64,000 nucleotides of DNA, from NCBI GenBank assembly GCA_016286385.1, contig JAEESO010000008.1:1-64000 (forward strand), in the 5' to 3' direction. Source of the DNA: Bacteroidales bacterium. GTDB taxonomy: Bacteria; Bacteroidota; Bacteroidia; Bacteroidales; UBA932. A program made the position numbers and the translations under genes. The notes beneath the pieces are model-generated. The model did not search any database. It saw only the letters and a program-made list of their open reading frames with translations, and was not told where the DNA came from. This document shows positions 18,744 to 26,165 of this stretch, piece by piece. The number at the start of each line of letters is the position of its first letter. The stretch's first letter is position 1.

Positions 18744-19886
18744 TTAGTCAATGTCATCCGGGTTAGTCACGGCCGATCCCTTGCCCATAAGGAAGGTCTT
18801 CATAAACTCATTGAGGTCTCCGTCCAGGACGCCCTGGGTATCGGCGGTACTTACTCCGGTGCGGAGGTCCTTCACAAGTTTATAGGGGTGCAGGACATAG
18901 TTCCTTATCTGTGAGCCCCATTCAATGCGCTTTTTCTGGCCTTCAAGTTCCGCCTGTTTTTCCTGACGCTTCTTGAGCTCTATGTCATAGAGGCGGGATT
19001 TGAGGATAAGGAGGGCCCTCTGGCGGTTGTCCTGCTGGGAACGGGTTTCCGTATTTTCAACCATAATGCCTGAAGGGATGTGCCTTACGCGCACGCCGGT
19101 TTCCACCTTGTTCACGTTCTGGCCGCCGTGGCCGCCGCTGCGGAAAGTGTCCCACTCAAGGTCTGAGGGGTTAATCTCTATATTGATGCTGTCGTCTACA
19201 AGCGGATACACAAAAACGCTTGAGAAAGTGGTCTGGCGCTTTCCCTGGGCATTGAAAGGAGAGATTCTAACCAGACGGTGAACGCCGTTTTCGGCCTTCA
19301 GATAGCCGTAGGCGTAATCCCCTTCCACTTCTATGGTGCAGCTCTTGATGCCGGCTTCCTCACCTTCAAGAAGTGACGTGACGGTCATCTTGTAGCCGTT
19401 GCGCTCTCCCCAGCGGAGGTACATTCTCATGAGCATTGCGCTCCAGTCGTTGGCCTCGGTGCCGCCGGCGCCTGAATTGATGGTAAGGACGGCTCCAAGG
19501 TTATCCCCCTCATTTCCCAGCATATTCCTTAGCTCCAGGGCCTCAACTTTGTCTGAGGCGTCCTTGAAGGCCGATTCCAGCTCCTTGGTTTCGGGCGTCT
19601 CAATGGCTTCTTCATCGGCCCCGGAAATGCTGTCCTTGGCAAAGTCATAGAGGACATCCAGGTCCTCAGATGCGCTGAAAGCCTTTTCATAGTCCGTGAC
19701 CCAGGACTTGAGACCGGAGAGTTTTTTCATAAACGCCTCCGCAGCCTTTGGATCATTCCAGAAGTCCGGCGCAAGGCTCTCCTGCGTCTTCTTCTCAACG
19801 TCACGGCGCTTTCCGGCAATGTCCAGACAGCCTTCCAGCGTTTTCACCCGCTCCTGCAGGTCCCTTATCTGTTCCTGTGTAATCAT
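18744..19886 (-). CDS. prfB: Peptide chain release factor 2, without programmed frameshift
   Basis: RF2 ends translation at UGA and UAA. The 380-residue protein has the SPF anticodon-like tripeptide at 209-211 and the catalytic GGQ at 254-256 (SGGHGGQNVNK). In many bacteria prfB needs a +1 frameshift at a CUU-UGA-C site near codon 25. Here the matching Leu21-Asp22 is encoded by CTG GAC in a single open frame, so no autoregulatory frameshift is needed. The gene overlaps pncA by four bases and is followed by pncB, an unusual position inside an NAD-salvage operon. Confidence 0.96.
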   Translation of the reverse strand: MITQEQIRDLQERVKTLEGCLDIAGKRRDVEKKTQESLAPDFWNDPKAAEAFMKKLSGLKSWVTDYEKAFSASEDLDVLYDFAKDSISGADEEAIETPETKELESAFKDASDKVEALELRNMLGNEGDNLGAVLTINSGAGGTEANDWSAMLMRMYLRWGERNGYKMTVTSLLEGEEAGIKSCTIEVEGDYAYGYLKAENGVHRLVRISPFNAQGKRQTTFSSVFVYPLVDDSINIEINPSDLEWDTFRSGGHGGQNVNKVETGVRVRHIPSGIMVENTETRSQQDNRQRALLILKSRLYDIELKKRQEKQAELEGQKKRIEWGSQIRNYVLHPYKLVKDLRTGVSTADTQGVLDGDLNEFMKTFLMGKGSAVTNPDDID

Positions 19887-20437
19887 ATGAGGCGGATACC
19901 TTCTTTTTCCATAGCGTCAAGGGCTTCCAGGTGACCTTTATGGTCTACATAGGAAATGCAGTCCTTGAGGACGCTTACCTTGAAGCCGTCCTTCAGAAGA
20001 TCCTCTGCGGTATTCCTTACACAGAACTCCGTGGCAATACCGCATACCAGCACCTTGTCCGTTTCCATCAGGCGGAGCACTTCCCCCATCTGCTGGCCGG
20101 CCTCATTGAGACCCGCAAAGCCGCTGTACTGCTCAAGATCCCTGTTCTCTCCTTTGTAGAATACAAGGCCTTCGTCATCGGCATAGGGGGCAAGGTCCTT
20201 GTGAATCTCTGCTCCACGGGTACCCTGTACGCAGTGAGGCGGCCAGGGACCGCCCTGAGCCGCAAATGAGCAGTGATCCTCCGGGTGATGGTCTCTCACG
20301 AAGATGCGGGGCACCTCAGGATGTGCCTTGATGAATTCAAGAGTGTGGGCAACTGCTGCATCGGCCTCCTGGCAGGCCATAGAGCCGTCAATGAAGTCGT
20401 AGAGCATATCTACAATGACAAGGGCTGTGTCTTTCAT
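19883..20437 (-). CDS. pncA: Nicotinamidase
   Basis: The enzyme hydrolyses nicotinamide to nicotinate. The start is placed at 20437 (MKDTALVIVDMLYDF), 24 bases behind a promoter box; the product has 184 residues. Isochorismatase-fold catalytic residues are visible: Asp10 in VDMLYDF, the lysine in VFYKGENRDL and the cysteine in CGIATEFCVRNTAEDL. Metal-site blocks RDHHPEDHCSF and WPPHCVQGTRGAE are those of true nicotinamidases. The product feeds PncB two genes downstream. Confidence 0.93.
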   Translation of the reverse strand: MKDTALVIVDMLYDFIDGSMACQEADAAVAHTLEFIKAHPEVPRIFVRDHHPEDHCSFAAQGGPWPPHCVQGTRGAEIHKDLAPYADDEGLVFYKGENRDLEQYSGFAGLNEAGQQMGEVLRLMETDKVLVCGIATEFCVRNTAEDLLKDGFKVSVLKDCISYVDHKGHLEALDAMEKEGIRLI

Positions 20438-20461
20438 CTCAGTATTATGATTCCAATCATA

Positions 20462-20469
20462 CAAATTTA
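20462..20469 (-). promoter_or_regulatory. -7 box of the pncA-prfB-pncB operon
   Basis: TAAATTTG on the minus strand, matching TAnnTTTG, 24 bases before the chosen pncA start. Confidence 0.6.
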
Positions 20470-20490
20470 CAATACTTTTGGCTCAAGTAC

Positions 20491-20522
20491 AAAAAAAAGA
20501 GTGACCTGAGGCGGTCACTCTT
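20491..20522 (-). terminator. Rho-independent terminator of the Ser/Arg-rich protein gene
   Basis: Arms AAGAGTGACC/GGTCACTCTT with loop TGAGGC, then a run of T on the minus strand. It lies 20 bases beyond the stop codon at 20542. Confidence 0.88.
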
Positions 20523-20541
20523 AAGAATGTCTGGAAAAACT

Positions 20542-21984
20542 CTAGCGGTAGATGTCGTACTGGTTGTAGAGGGAACCGTACATCTGGCCAAGGACTTCAA
20601 GGTAAGGCATACCGTCAAAGAGTGTGGTGCGATACACGGTGTTGTCTACCATATAGTACTCTACGCCACCCATTACTATGATCTCATAGTCGTCAGGCAG
20701 GGAGGTTACCAGAGCGCCTGCAGGAGGTACGATGGTGGTGTAGGCTCCGGATGCGCTGATGGTGTAGAAGACGCCGTCCTGATAGAAGTACTGGCTGTTG
20801 GCATAAGCGTAGCTCTGTACCAGTCCCAGACGGTTTGCAAGCTCATAAGCGGTAAGTGCTCTGTTGCTGTTAAGGGCATAGGAAGCATTGTTTGCTATGA
20901 TGCGGGCGTTCTGCTGGGCTATTATCAGATTCTGGCGGGCAATTACGTTGTAGTAGTCAAAGGTGCGGGTGAAGGTGCGATATACGTCGCAGTAGTACGC
21001 GAACCTGAGGCTGTGAAGGATTGCCCTGTTGATTGCTACCTCAAGGGGAGTTCCGAAAGGAGGACGGCAAACCACGTAGTAACCGCCGTAGGGCCGATAA
21101 TAAACTCCATTATAGAAGTAGTAATCGATTCCCCAATGACTGATGTGGCGCCAGTGAGGCGGACGGTTGTGGATGCGATATCCGTAGTAGTGAGGATGGT
21201 CTCCCCAGAAGTTACCGGGACGGTCCCAGGCCATCATGTCACGCTGACGGGGTGCTACCCTGTACATGTTGTGGGAGTTATCCACACGCATGTCGTCGTT
21301 GTAACGATAGTTGAAGCCGGAATCCCTGTAAACTTTGTCAGTGGAACGGTTCTCTGCCACGGAGCTGTCTCCGGAAAGGCCTGAACGGGTCACATTGCTG
21401 GTGGCGCGTACGGCGGTGGAACTGCTGGTGGTAGAGCTGCTGCGGGTTGCCTGACCAGTGCTGGCGCTTCTTACAGAGCCGTCTGCTGAGGAACTGCTGC
21501 TCCTTACAGCCGTTCCGGAAGCACTGCTGCTGGAAGAGCGTGTGGCCTGCTGGCTGCTGCTTGAGGAGCGGGTGCTGCTTGTGGTAGCGGCGCTGCTGCT
21601 TGAGGAGCGGGTGCTGCTTGTGGATGCTGCACTGCCCGAACTGGAACGGGTGGCCTGCTGGCTGCTGCCGCTGGAAGAGCGGGTAACCTGCTGGCTGGAG
21701 CTTCCCGAAGCGCTTCTAGTGGAAGAAGCGGAAGAGCCGGAAGTGGAACGGCTAACCTGCTGGCTGGCGGAGGAACTTGAACGGGACACGGTGGCAGCAG
21801 AACTGGAGCGGGTAGCTGAAGAAGAGCTTGACCGTGAAACGGAGGAACCTGAGCTTGAGCGGGTTGCCTGGGTGGAAGATGATCTTGTGCCGCTGGAAGA
21901 GCGGGTCTGGGCCATCATATCAGGTGCCGAAACGAGGGACAGAGCCATTAGCACCGTTGCGGCCATTGTCATTAAACGTCTCAT
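20542..21984 (-). CDS. Exported Ser/Arg-rich low-complexity protein with Tyr-rich C-terminal domain
   Basis: The 480-residue product has a signal peptide (about 1-25, ending DMMAQ). A 180-residue low-complexity region follows, made of repeated RSSS/TRSSSG/VSRSSSS units (about 27-205). After it comes a Tyr- and Pro-rich globular domain (HWGIDYYFYNGVYYRPYGGY and related pieces) resembling Bacteroidota DUF6515-type proteins. The repeat is rich in arginine and serine and poor in acidic residues, so it should be strongly basic and disordered, perhaps binding peptidoglycan, nucleic acid or surface polymers. That role is a guess. It is last in the murI-namZ gene row and has its own terminator. Confidence 0.75.
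   Translation of the reverse strand: MRRLMTMAATVLMALSLVSAPDMMAQTRSSSGTRSSSTQATRSSSGSSVSRSSSSSATRSSSAATVSRSSSSASQQVSRSTSGSSASSTRSASGSSSQQVTRSSSGSSQQATRSSSGSAASTSSTRSSSSSAATTSSTRSSSSSQQATRSSSSSASGTAVRSSSSSADGSVRSASTGQATRSSSTTSSSTAVRATSNVTRSGLSGDSSVAENRSTDKVYRDSGFNYRYNDDMRVDNSHNMYRVAPRQRDMMAWDRPGNFWGDHPHYYGYRIHNRPPHWRHISHWGIDYYFYNGVYYRPYGGYYVVCRPPFGTPLEVAINRAILHSLRFAYYCDVYRTFTRTFDYYNVIARQNLIIAQQNARIIANNASYALNSNRALTAYELANRLGLVQSYAYANSQYFYQDGVFYTISASGAYTTIVPPAGALVTSLPDDYEIIVMGGVEYYMVDNTVYRTTLFDGMPYLEVLGQMYGSLYNQYDIYR
21370..21906 (-). repeat. Coding repeat of Ser/Arg-rich units
   Basis: Degenerate tandem units of about 18-45 bases encode TRSSS-type peptides. The repeat is in frame throughout the exported protein, so it is a coding low-complexity tract and not an array of mobile or CRISPR origin. 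Confidence 0.8.
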
Positions 21985-22003
21985 AGCATCAAAATTTTAA
22001 AAG

Positions 22004-23242
22004 TTAAAAGTATAAGTAATATTTTGCGGAAAGTGCTTTGAAGTCCTTGACGTCCCGGGTCCAAAAATCTAGGATATCGCTGACCTGGAAGCGCTCTCCA
22101 AAACCTGTTCTTACATAATCCGTACCAGAAATGATATCCAGCATCCTGGTGCTCTTCAGGGGCAGGGGGTTCTTGTCCGGGTAAAGTTCATTAACCGCCT
22201 GCATCACATAGAATTGGATGAGGGTTACGGGCGCAAGTTCCCAGTCTGTGAAAAAAAACTGGACGCCATGGACAAGTTTTCCCTGCTTGGAACCCGCGAG
22301 GGGTTTGTAATGCATTGTGCGGAATGCCGTGCCGGGTATGCGGTAACTGTCCAGACGGGCCTTCAGGGCATCTGCGTCAATCCATTCTGCCGCAAATACC
22401 TCAAAGGGGATGGTGTAACCCACACCTATCTGGAGATGACCAAACTCTCCGGCTATGCCTGAGGCGGGATAGCATAGGGCGCTTCTTGGAGAAGGGATAT
22501 TGGGAGAAGGCAGAACCCACGGAAGGCCTGTGTCTTCATAGCGCATCCAGCGGTGCCAGCCGCGCATAGGTACTACCTTAAGTTTGCATTTTACGGGATC
22601 AAGGTTGCCTTTCTGGCCGCGGTTCATCCCTTCCTCATTGATCATAAGGGCAACCTCACCGGGGGTAAGGCCGTATACAAAGGGTATGGGGTACTGGCTC
22701 ACAAAGGAGAAGAATCCCTCCCTCACGTATGTCCCTTCAACTTTTTTGCCTCCAAGGGGGTTGGGGCGGTCCAGCACCACAACCTCAATGCCGGCCTTTG
22801 CGCAGGCGCGCATCACAAGGCCAAGGGTGGAGATGAAGGTATAGCAGCGGGTGCCAACATCCTGGATGTCGTAGACCATGACGTCTATCCCCTTGAGCAT
22901 TTCCGGGGTGGGCTCACGCGTGGGGCCGTAGAGGGAATGTACCGGAAGGCCGGTTTTGGGATCCTTACCACCTTCAACGTGGTCTCCGGCGTAGGCGTCT
23001 CCCCTCACCCCGTGCTCCGGGCCGTAAAGAGCCACAAGGTTCACCTCAGGGGCATCAAAAAGGATGTCTATGGTGGAACGGAGGTCACGGGAAACGCCGC
23101 TGGGGTTGGTCACAAGGCCCACGCGCTTTCCCTGAAGCACGCGGAAGCCGTCCTGCTCCAGGACCTCCACACCGGGGACAACCTGGGCGCTGAGAGAAAG
23201 GCATGCAAGTGCAAGGATTATGGCCGATATTATTTTTTTCAT
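22004..23242 (-). CDS. namZ: Exo-beta-N-acetylmuramidase, NamZ/DUF1343 family
   Basis: The 412-residue exported enzyme (signal peptide about 1-19) belongs to DUF1343, whose studied members release terminal N-acetylmuramic acid from peptidoglycan fragments. Typical blocks are GKRVGLVTNPSGVSRDLRST, LVALYGPEHGVRGDAYAGDH, VYDIQDVGTRCYTFISTLG and VLDRPNPLGG. It overlaps murI by four bases, so peptidoglycan turnover and D-glutamate supply share one transcript. Gene symbol follows the characterised family name and is assigned by similarity only. Confidence 0.88.
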   Translation of the reverse strand: MKKIISAIILALACLSLSAQVVPGVEVLEQDGFRVLQGKRVGLVTNPSGVSRDLRSTIDILFDAPEVNLVALYGPEHGVRGDAYAGDHVEGGKDPKTGLPVHSLYGPTREPTPEMLKGIDVMVYDIQDVGTRCYTFISTLGLVMRACAKAGIEVVVLDRPNPLGGKKVEGTYVREGFFSFVSQYPIPFVYGLTPGEVALMINEEGMNRGQKGNLDPVKCKLKVVPMRGWHRWMRYEDTGLPWVLPSPNIPSPRSALCYPASGIAGEFGHLQIGVGYTIPFEVFAAEWIDADALKARLDSYRIPGTAFRTMHYKPLAGSKQGKLVHGVQFFFTDWELAPVTLIQFYVMQAVNELYPDKNPLPLKSTRMLDIISGTDYVRTGFGERFQVSDILDFWTRDVKDFKALSAKYYLYF

Positions 23243-23988
23243 ATCTGTTCAAAAATACGGTTAAGGGGCTCGGTGCTTCCGGACGCCTCCAGGATGATGG
23301 AAAACGGGCCGATGCCTGTTGCCACCCCGCAGTCCTGCAAAATCCGCAGCGTTTGGCGTGCAACTGCGGGAGCGGGGTCTATTACCTGGACTCCGGGGCC
23401 GGAGAGACGCTCTATTACGGGCTTCAGGAAAGGATAATGGGTGCAGCCAAGGACGATGCGGTCTGCGCCGGCGTCAAGGAGAGGCTTCAGGGATGCCTTT
23501 ACGGTTTCTTCAGCTTCCGGGCCATCCAGGATGCCACGCTCCACAAGCTCCACAAAGCCCTGTCCTACGTGCTCCACTATCTTTACGTCACTCTCATAAA
23601 GGCCCCTTGTATTAAGGTATTTTGAGCCCTTGAGGGTGCCGGCCGTGGCAAGTACGCCTATCACGCCAGTTTCAGTGCCAAGGGCGGCAGGTTTCACGGC
23701 GGGTTCCATCCCCACGAAAGGGACATCAGGATATTCTTTGCGGAGGGTAGCTATGGCGGCGGCTGTTGCGGTGTTGCAGGCAACAACAATAATATCGGCC
23801 TTCCAGTCCAGGAAACGCTCCGTGATGAAACGGGCCCTGCGCTGGATGTAGAGCGGGGATTTCTCTCCGTATGGGCAATGGGAATTATCGGCATAATACC
23901 GGTACTGCTCCATGGGGAGCAATTTCACAAGCTCCCTGTAGACTGAGAGCCCGCCGCTACCGGAATCAAAAATGCCTATCCTTGCCAT
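23239..23988 (-). CDS. murI: Glutamate racemase
   Basis: The 249-residue cytoplasmic enzyme makes D-glutamate for peptidoglycan. The two catalytic cysteines are in VVACNTATAAAIA and VLGCTHYPFLKP, and the N-terminal IGIFDSGSGGLSVYREL is diagnostic. The start codon lies only seven bases after a TATATTTG box, so the mRNA may be almost leaderless. The downstream namZ gene overlaps its stop. Confidence 0.96.
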   Translation of the reverse strand: MARIGIFDSGSGGLSVYRELVKLLPMEQYRYYADNSHCPYGEKSPLYIQRRARFITERFLDWKADIIVVACNTATAAAIATLRKEYPDVPFVGMEPAVKPAALGTETGVIGVLATAGTLKGSKYLNTRGLYESDVKIVEHVGQGFVELVERGILDGPEAEETVKASLKPLLDAGADRIVLGCTHYPFLKPVIERLSGPGVQVIDPAPAVARQTLRILQDCGVATGIGPFSIILEASGSTEPLNRIFEQI

Positions 23989-23995
23989 ATCCTTA

Positions 23996-24003
23996 CAAAT
24001 ATA
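23996..24003 (-). promoter_or_regulatory. -7 box of murI-namZ
   Basis: TATATTTG on the minus strand, seven bases before the murI ATG. It faces the promoter at 24017-24024 in a 44-base gap. Confidence 0.55.
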
Positions 24004-24016
24004 CGCATATTTTTGC

Positions 24017-24024
24017 TATATTTG
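24017..24024 (+). promoter_or_regulatory. -7 box of the DUF4922 gene
   Basis: TATATTTG on the plus strand, eight bases before the ATG at 24033, again implying a very short 5' leader. Confidence 0.55.
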
Positions 24025-24032
24025 TTACCCGT

Positions 24033-25580
24033 ATGGCTACAGATATTGATAAATTTGTGCATGACCAGCTCTCCGTGTGGCCCGCGGTGGCGGCAAAATA
24101 CCGCGCACTCAAGAGCACACGCACCAGGACGCTCCCCTACGGCGGCATTCTGGTAACGCTGCAGTCCAACCCCGGGCGTCTCCCAATCTTCGACCACGGC
24201 TGTCCCCTGTGCGAAGAGAACTATATGGAGCATCAGCACACGCTCCCCTTTGAGGGCCGCAAGGGCCGCAAATACAACATCCTCGTAAACCGCGCCCCCA
24301 TCTTCCCCAATCATCTGGTAATTACACGTGACGTCCACGTGCCCCAGACAATCTGGCACCGTTTCCCGGATATGCTGGACCTGGCCGCTTCGCTGGACGG
24401 ATATCTGGTGTTTTACAACAGCCCCAAAAGCGGCACCACCGTTCCCGGCCACGCCCATTTCCAGGCTTGTCCCAAAGGCTATATGCCGCTGGAAAGGGCC
24501 GCAGAACGGCTTCTGAGGGATGTATCGGCCGGAAGATCCACGGAAGAAATGGAATTTGTAGCATCCGTCCGTGACGCGCAGCTATACCATTATAAGAAAT
24601 TCCACCGCGGCATCTTCATGCTCAGGGCCCTTACGCCAAAATCCATGGCAAAGATGTTCTACAGGCTCCTTGACTGCCTGAACCTTCTCACGGAAGACAC
24701 TGAGCCCCGCTTCAATGCCCTGGCATATTGCAGCGAGGGTGAATATCGCACCGTAGTGACCATCAGAAGTGCCAATTCCAAGCCGGGCTGCTATTATGCC
24801 AAGGGAGAAAAGCACTTCTCCATCTCTCCCGGAGCCGCAGAGATGGCCGGCTTTGTGGTTGTCCCGGAACCGGAAGATTTTGACCGACTCAATGCCGATG
24901 TCCTTAAGGAAATATACAATGACGTCACCATCAGCGAGGAAGACGAAAAACGCCTCCTGTGGCGTCTGGTGCGCACTCAGCCAAGGATAGAAGTGGGCAT
25001 AGTCCATCAGAAGGAGATCCGGTTTGAAATAATATCCGACGGTGCCGGTCCCCAGACAGTAAGCTACCGTGAAGGCAAAATAGACTATAACGGGATGCTC
25101 TACGACGAACTTGTCTTTGAGGCCGTCACAATATCTACTCTTTTTGCGGAGCCTTCGTTTATCATCTACCGTGAAGACGGGGAGGAGCGCTTTGCCGGCA
25201 CGCTCAAATTCATTGTAGACGCCGGAAAGGTGTGTGCGGTAAACATCATCGGCGCTGAGGATTATCTCATGAGCGTGGTCTCAACTTCAGGAGCCTATGA
25301 CCTTAAGTCCCAGGCAATAGGCACAAGGCAGTGGCTCATGGCCCAGGTAGGGCTGAGGCATGCCCACAAGGCCGCCATTGGCGGTCCGGGTCTTGAAAAT
25401 ACGCCATCGCTTGTAACCTGGCTGGAACATCGGCCTGAAGAAAAAAAGGCGGAGGATACCCCCGCACATCTGCGCTTTGACGTATGCGCATCGGAGCACT
25501 GCCGTCCCTATTATGGCATCACGGATAAGGCCGATGCTGCCGTCCGCTCCGCAATTGACGAAACCTGGGGGCAGCTATAG
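24033..25580 (+). CDS. DUF4922 HIT-like protein with truncated SpoIID/LytB domain
   Basis: The start is the ATG at 24033 (MATDIDKFVHDQL), giving 515 residues. Residues about 1-290 form a DUF4922 domain of the HIT/GalT superfamily with the triad-like GHAHFQ, as in nucleotidyltransferases or hydrolases. Residues about 320-515 match the SpoIID/LytB family found fused to or beside DUF4922 in Bacteroidota (FIVDAGKVCAVNIIGAEDYL, FDVCASEHCRPYYG). The SpoIID part stops at DETWGQL, where relatives continue with a further block, so the C-terminus looks shortened. The stop codon overlaps the convergent NUDIX gene by six bases. Substrate is unknown. Confidence 0.75.
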   Translation: MATDIDKFVHDQLSVWPAVAAKYRALKSTRTRTLPYGGILVTLQSNPGRLPIFDHGCPLCEENYMEHQHTLPFEGRKGRKYNILVNRAPIFPNHLVITRDVHVPQTIWHRFPDMLDLAASLDGYLVFYNSPKSGTTVPGHAHFQACPKGYMPLERAAERLLRDVSAGRSTEEMEFVASVRDAQLYHYKKFHRGIFMLRALTPKSMAKMFYRLLDCLNLLTEDTEPRFNALAYCSEGEYRTVVTIRSANSKPGCYYAKGEKHFSISPGAAEMAGFVVVPEPEDFDRLNADVLKEIYNDVTISEEDEKRLLWRLVRTQPRIEVGIVHQKEIRFEIISDGAGPQTVSYREGKIDYNGMLYDELVFEAVTISTLFAEPSFIIYREDGEERFAGTLKFIVDAGKVCAVNIIGAEDYLMSVVSTSGAYDLKSQAIGTRQWLMAQVGLRHAHKAAIGGPGLENTPSLVTWLEHRPEEKKAEDTPAHLRFDVCASEHCRPYYGITDKADAAVRSAIDETWGQL

Positions 25581-26165
25581 CATTGCCAGCAGTTTCTCCC
25601 CGTATTTGGTGAATTCGTGCTCAAAGTTTGGCGTCAGCCTGTCTTTGCCCACGTTTTCCGCTATCTCGCGTACGGAGTACCACCTTCCTTTTGAAACCTC
25701 CATGCCGTTGGGACTCAGGTCAGGATGCCCCACATGGGCATACACAAATACCAGTTCCTTCTCCGATTCGCTTTCCCACACGTATGTACCAAGCTGGACG
25801 GGGTTGAAGGCAGTGAGGCCAAGCTCTTCATCGGCCTCCCTGAAAAGGGCTTCCTGGGCCGTTTCTCCATAACTGACGTGCCCGCCAACCGCAGTGTCCC
25901 AGTAACCGGGATAGAGGTCCTTCACTATTGAACGCTTCTGGAGGTAGATGTTGCCGTCACGGTCTATGAGGTGAAGGTGCACCACGGGATGGAGGGGCTT
26001 TGCACCGCTGTGGCACCAGTCCCTGGGGGCCTTACCGTACACAAGGCCGCTTGGTTCCACGATGGGAAGCATCTCCCCTTTTGGCTGGGGAAAAGGACCG
26101 GGATGGTCCACAGATGGGCGCGGATACAGGATAACCGGACCGCCCGGGTACACAAGGTCCGTCAT
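25575..26165 (-). CDS. NUDIX hydrolase, isopentenyl-diphosphate isomerase-like
   Basis: The 196-residue protein carries a full NUDIX box (GGHVSYGETAQEALFREADE, then ELGL) in the middle. The surrounding LHLIDRDGNIYLQKRS and PGYWDTAVGGH are like the IDI-type group often annotated as isopentenyl-diphosphate isomerase or MutT-like. The N-terminal 50 residues include a Pro-rich PGGPVILYPRPSVDHPGPF that is not part of the fold. It overlaps the transporter gene by four bases and ends the HU-thioesterase operon. Substrate uncertain. Confidence 0.85.
   Translation of the reverse strand: MTDLVYPGGPVILYPRPSVDHPGPFPQPKGEMLPIVEPSGLVYGKAPRDWCHSGAKPLHPVVHLHLIDRDGNIYLQKRSIVKDLYPGYWDTAVGGHVSYGETAQEALFREADEELGLTAFNPVQLGTYVWESESEKELVFVYAHVGHPDLSPNGMEVSKGRWYSVREIAENVGKDRLTPNFEHEFTKYGEKLLAML

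Noticed and set aside
21370..21906. Possible CRISPR-like repeat array
   Set aside because: The repeats are irregular, have no spacers and are in frame within a coding sequence with a signal peptide.
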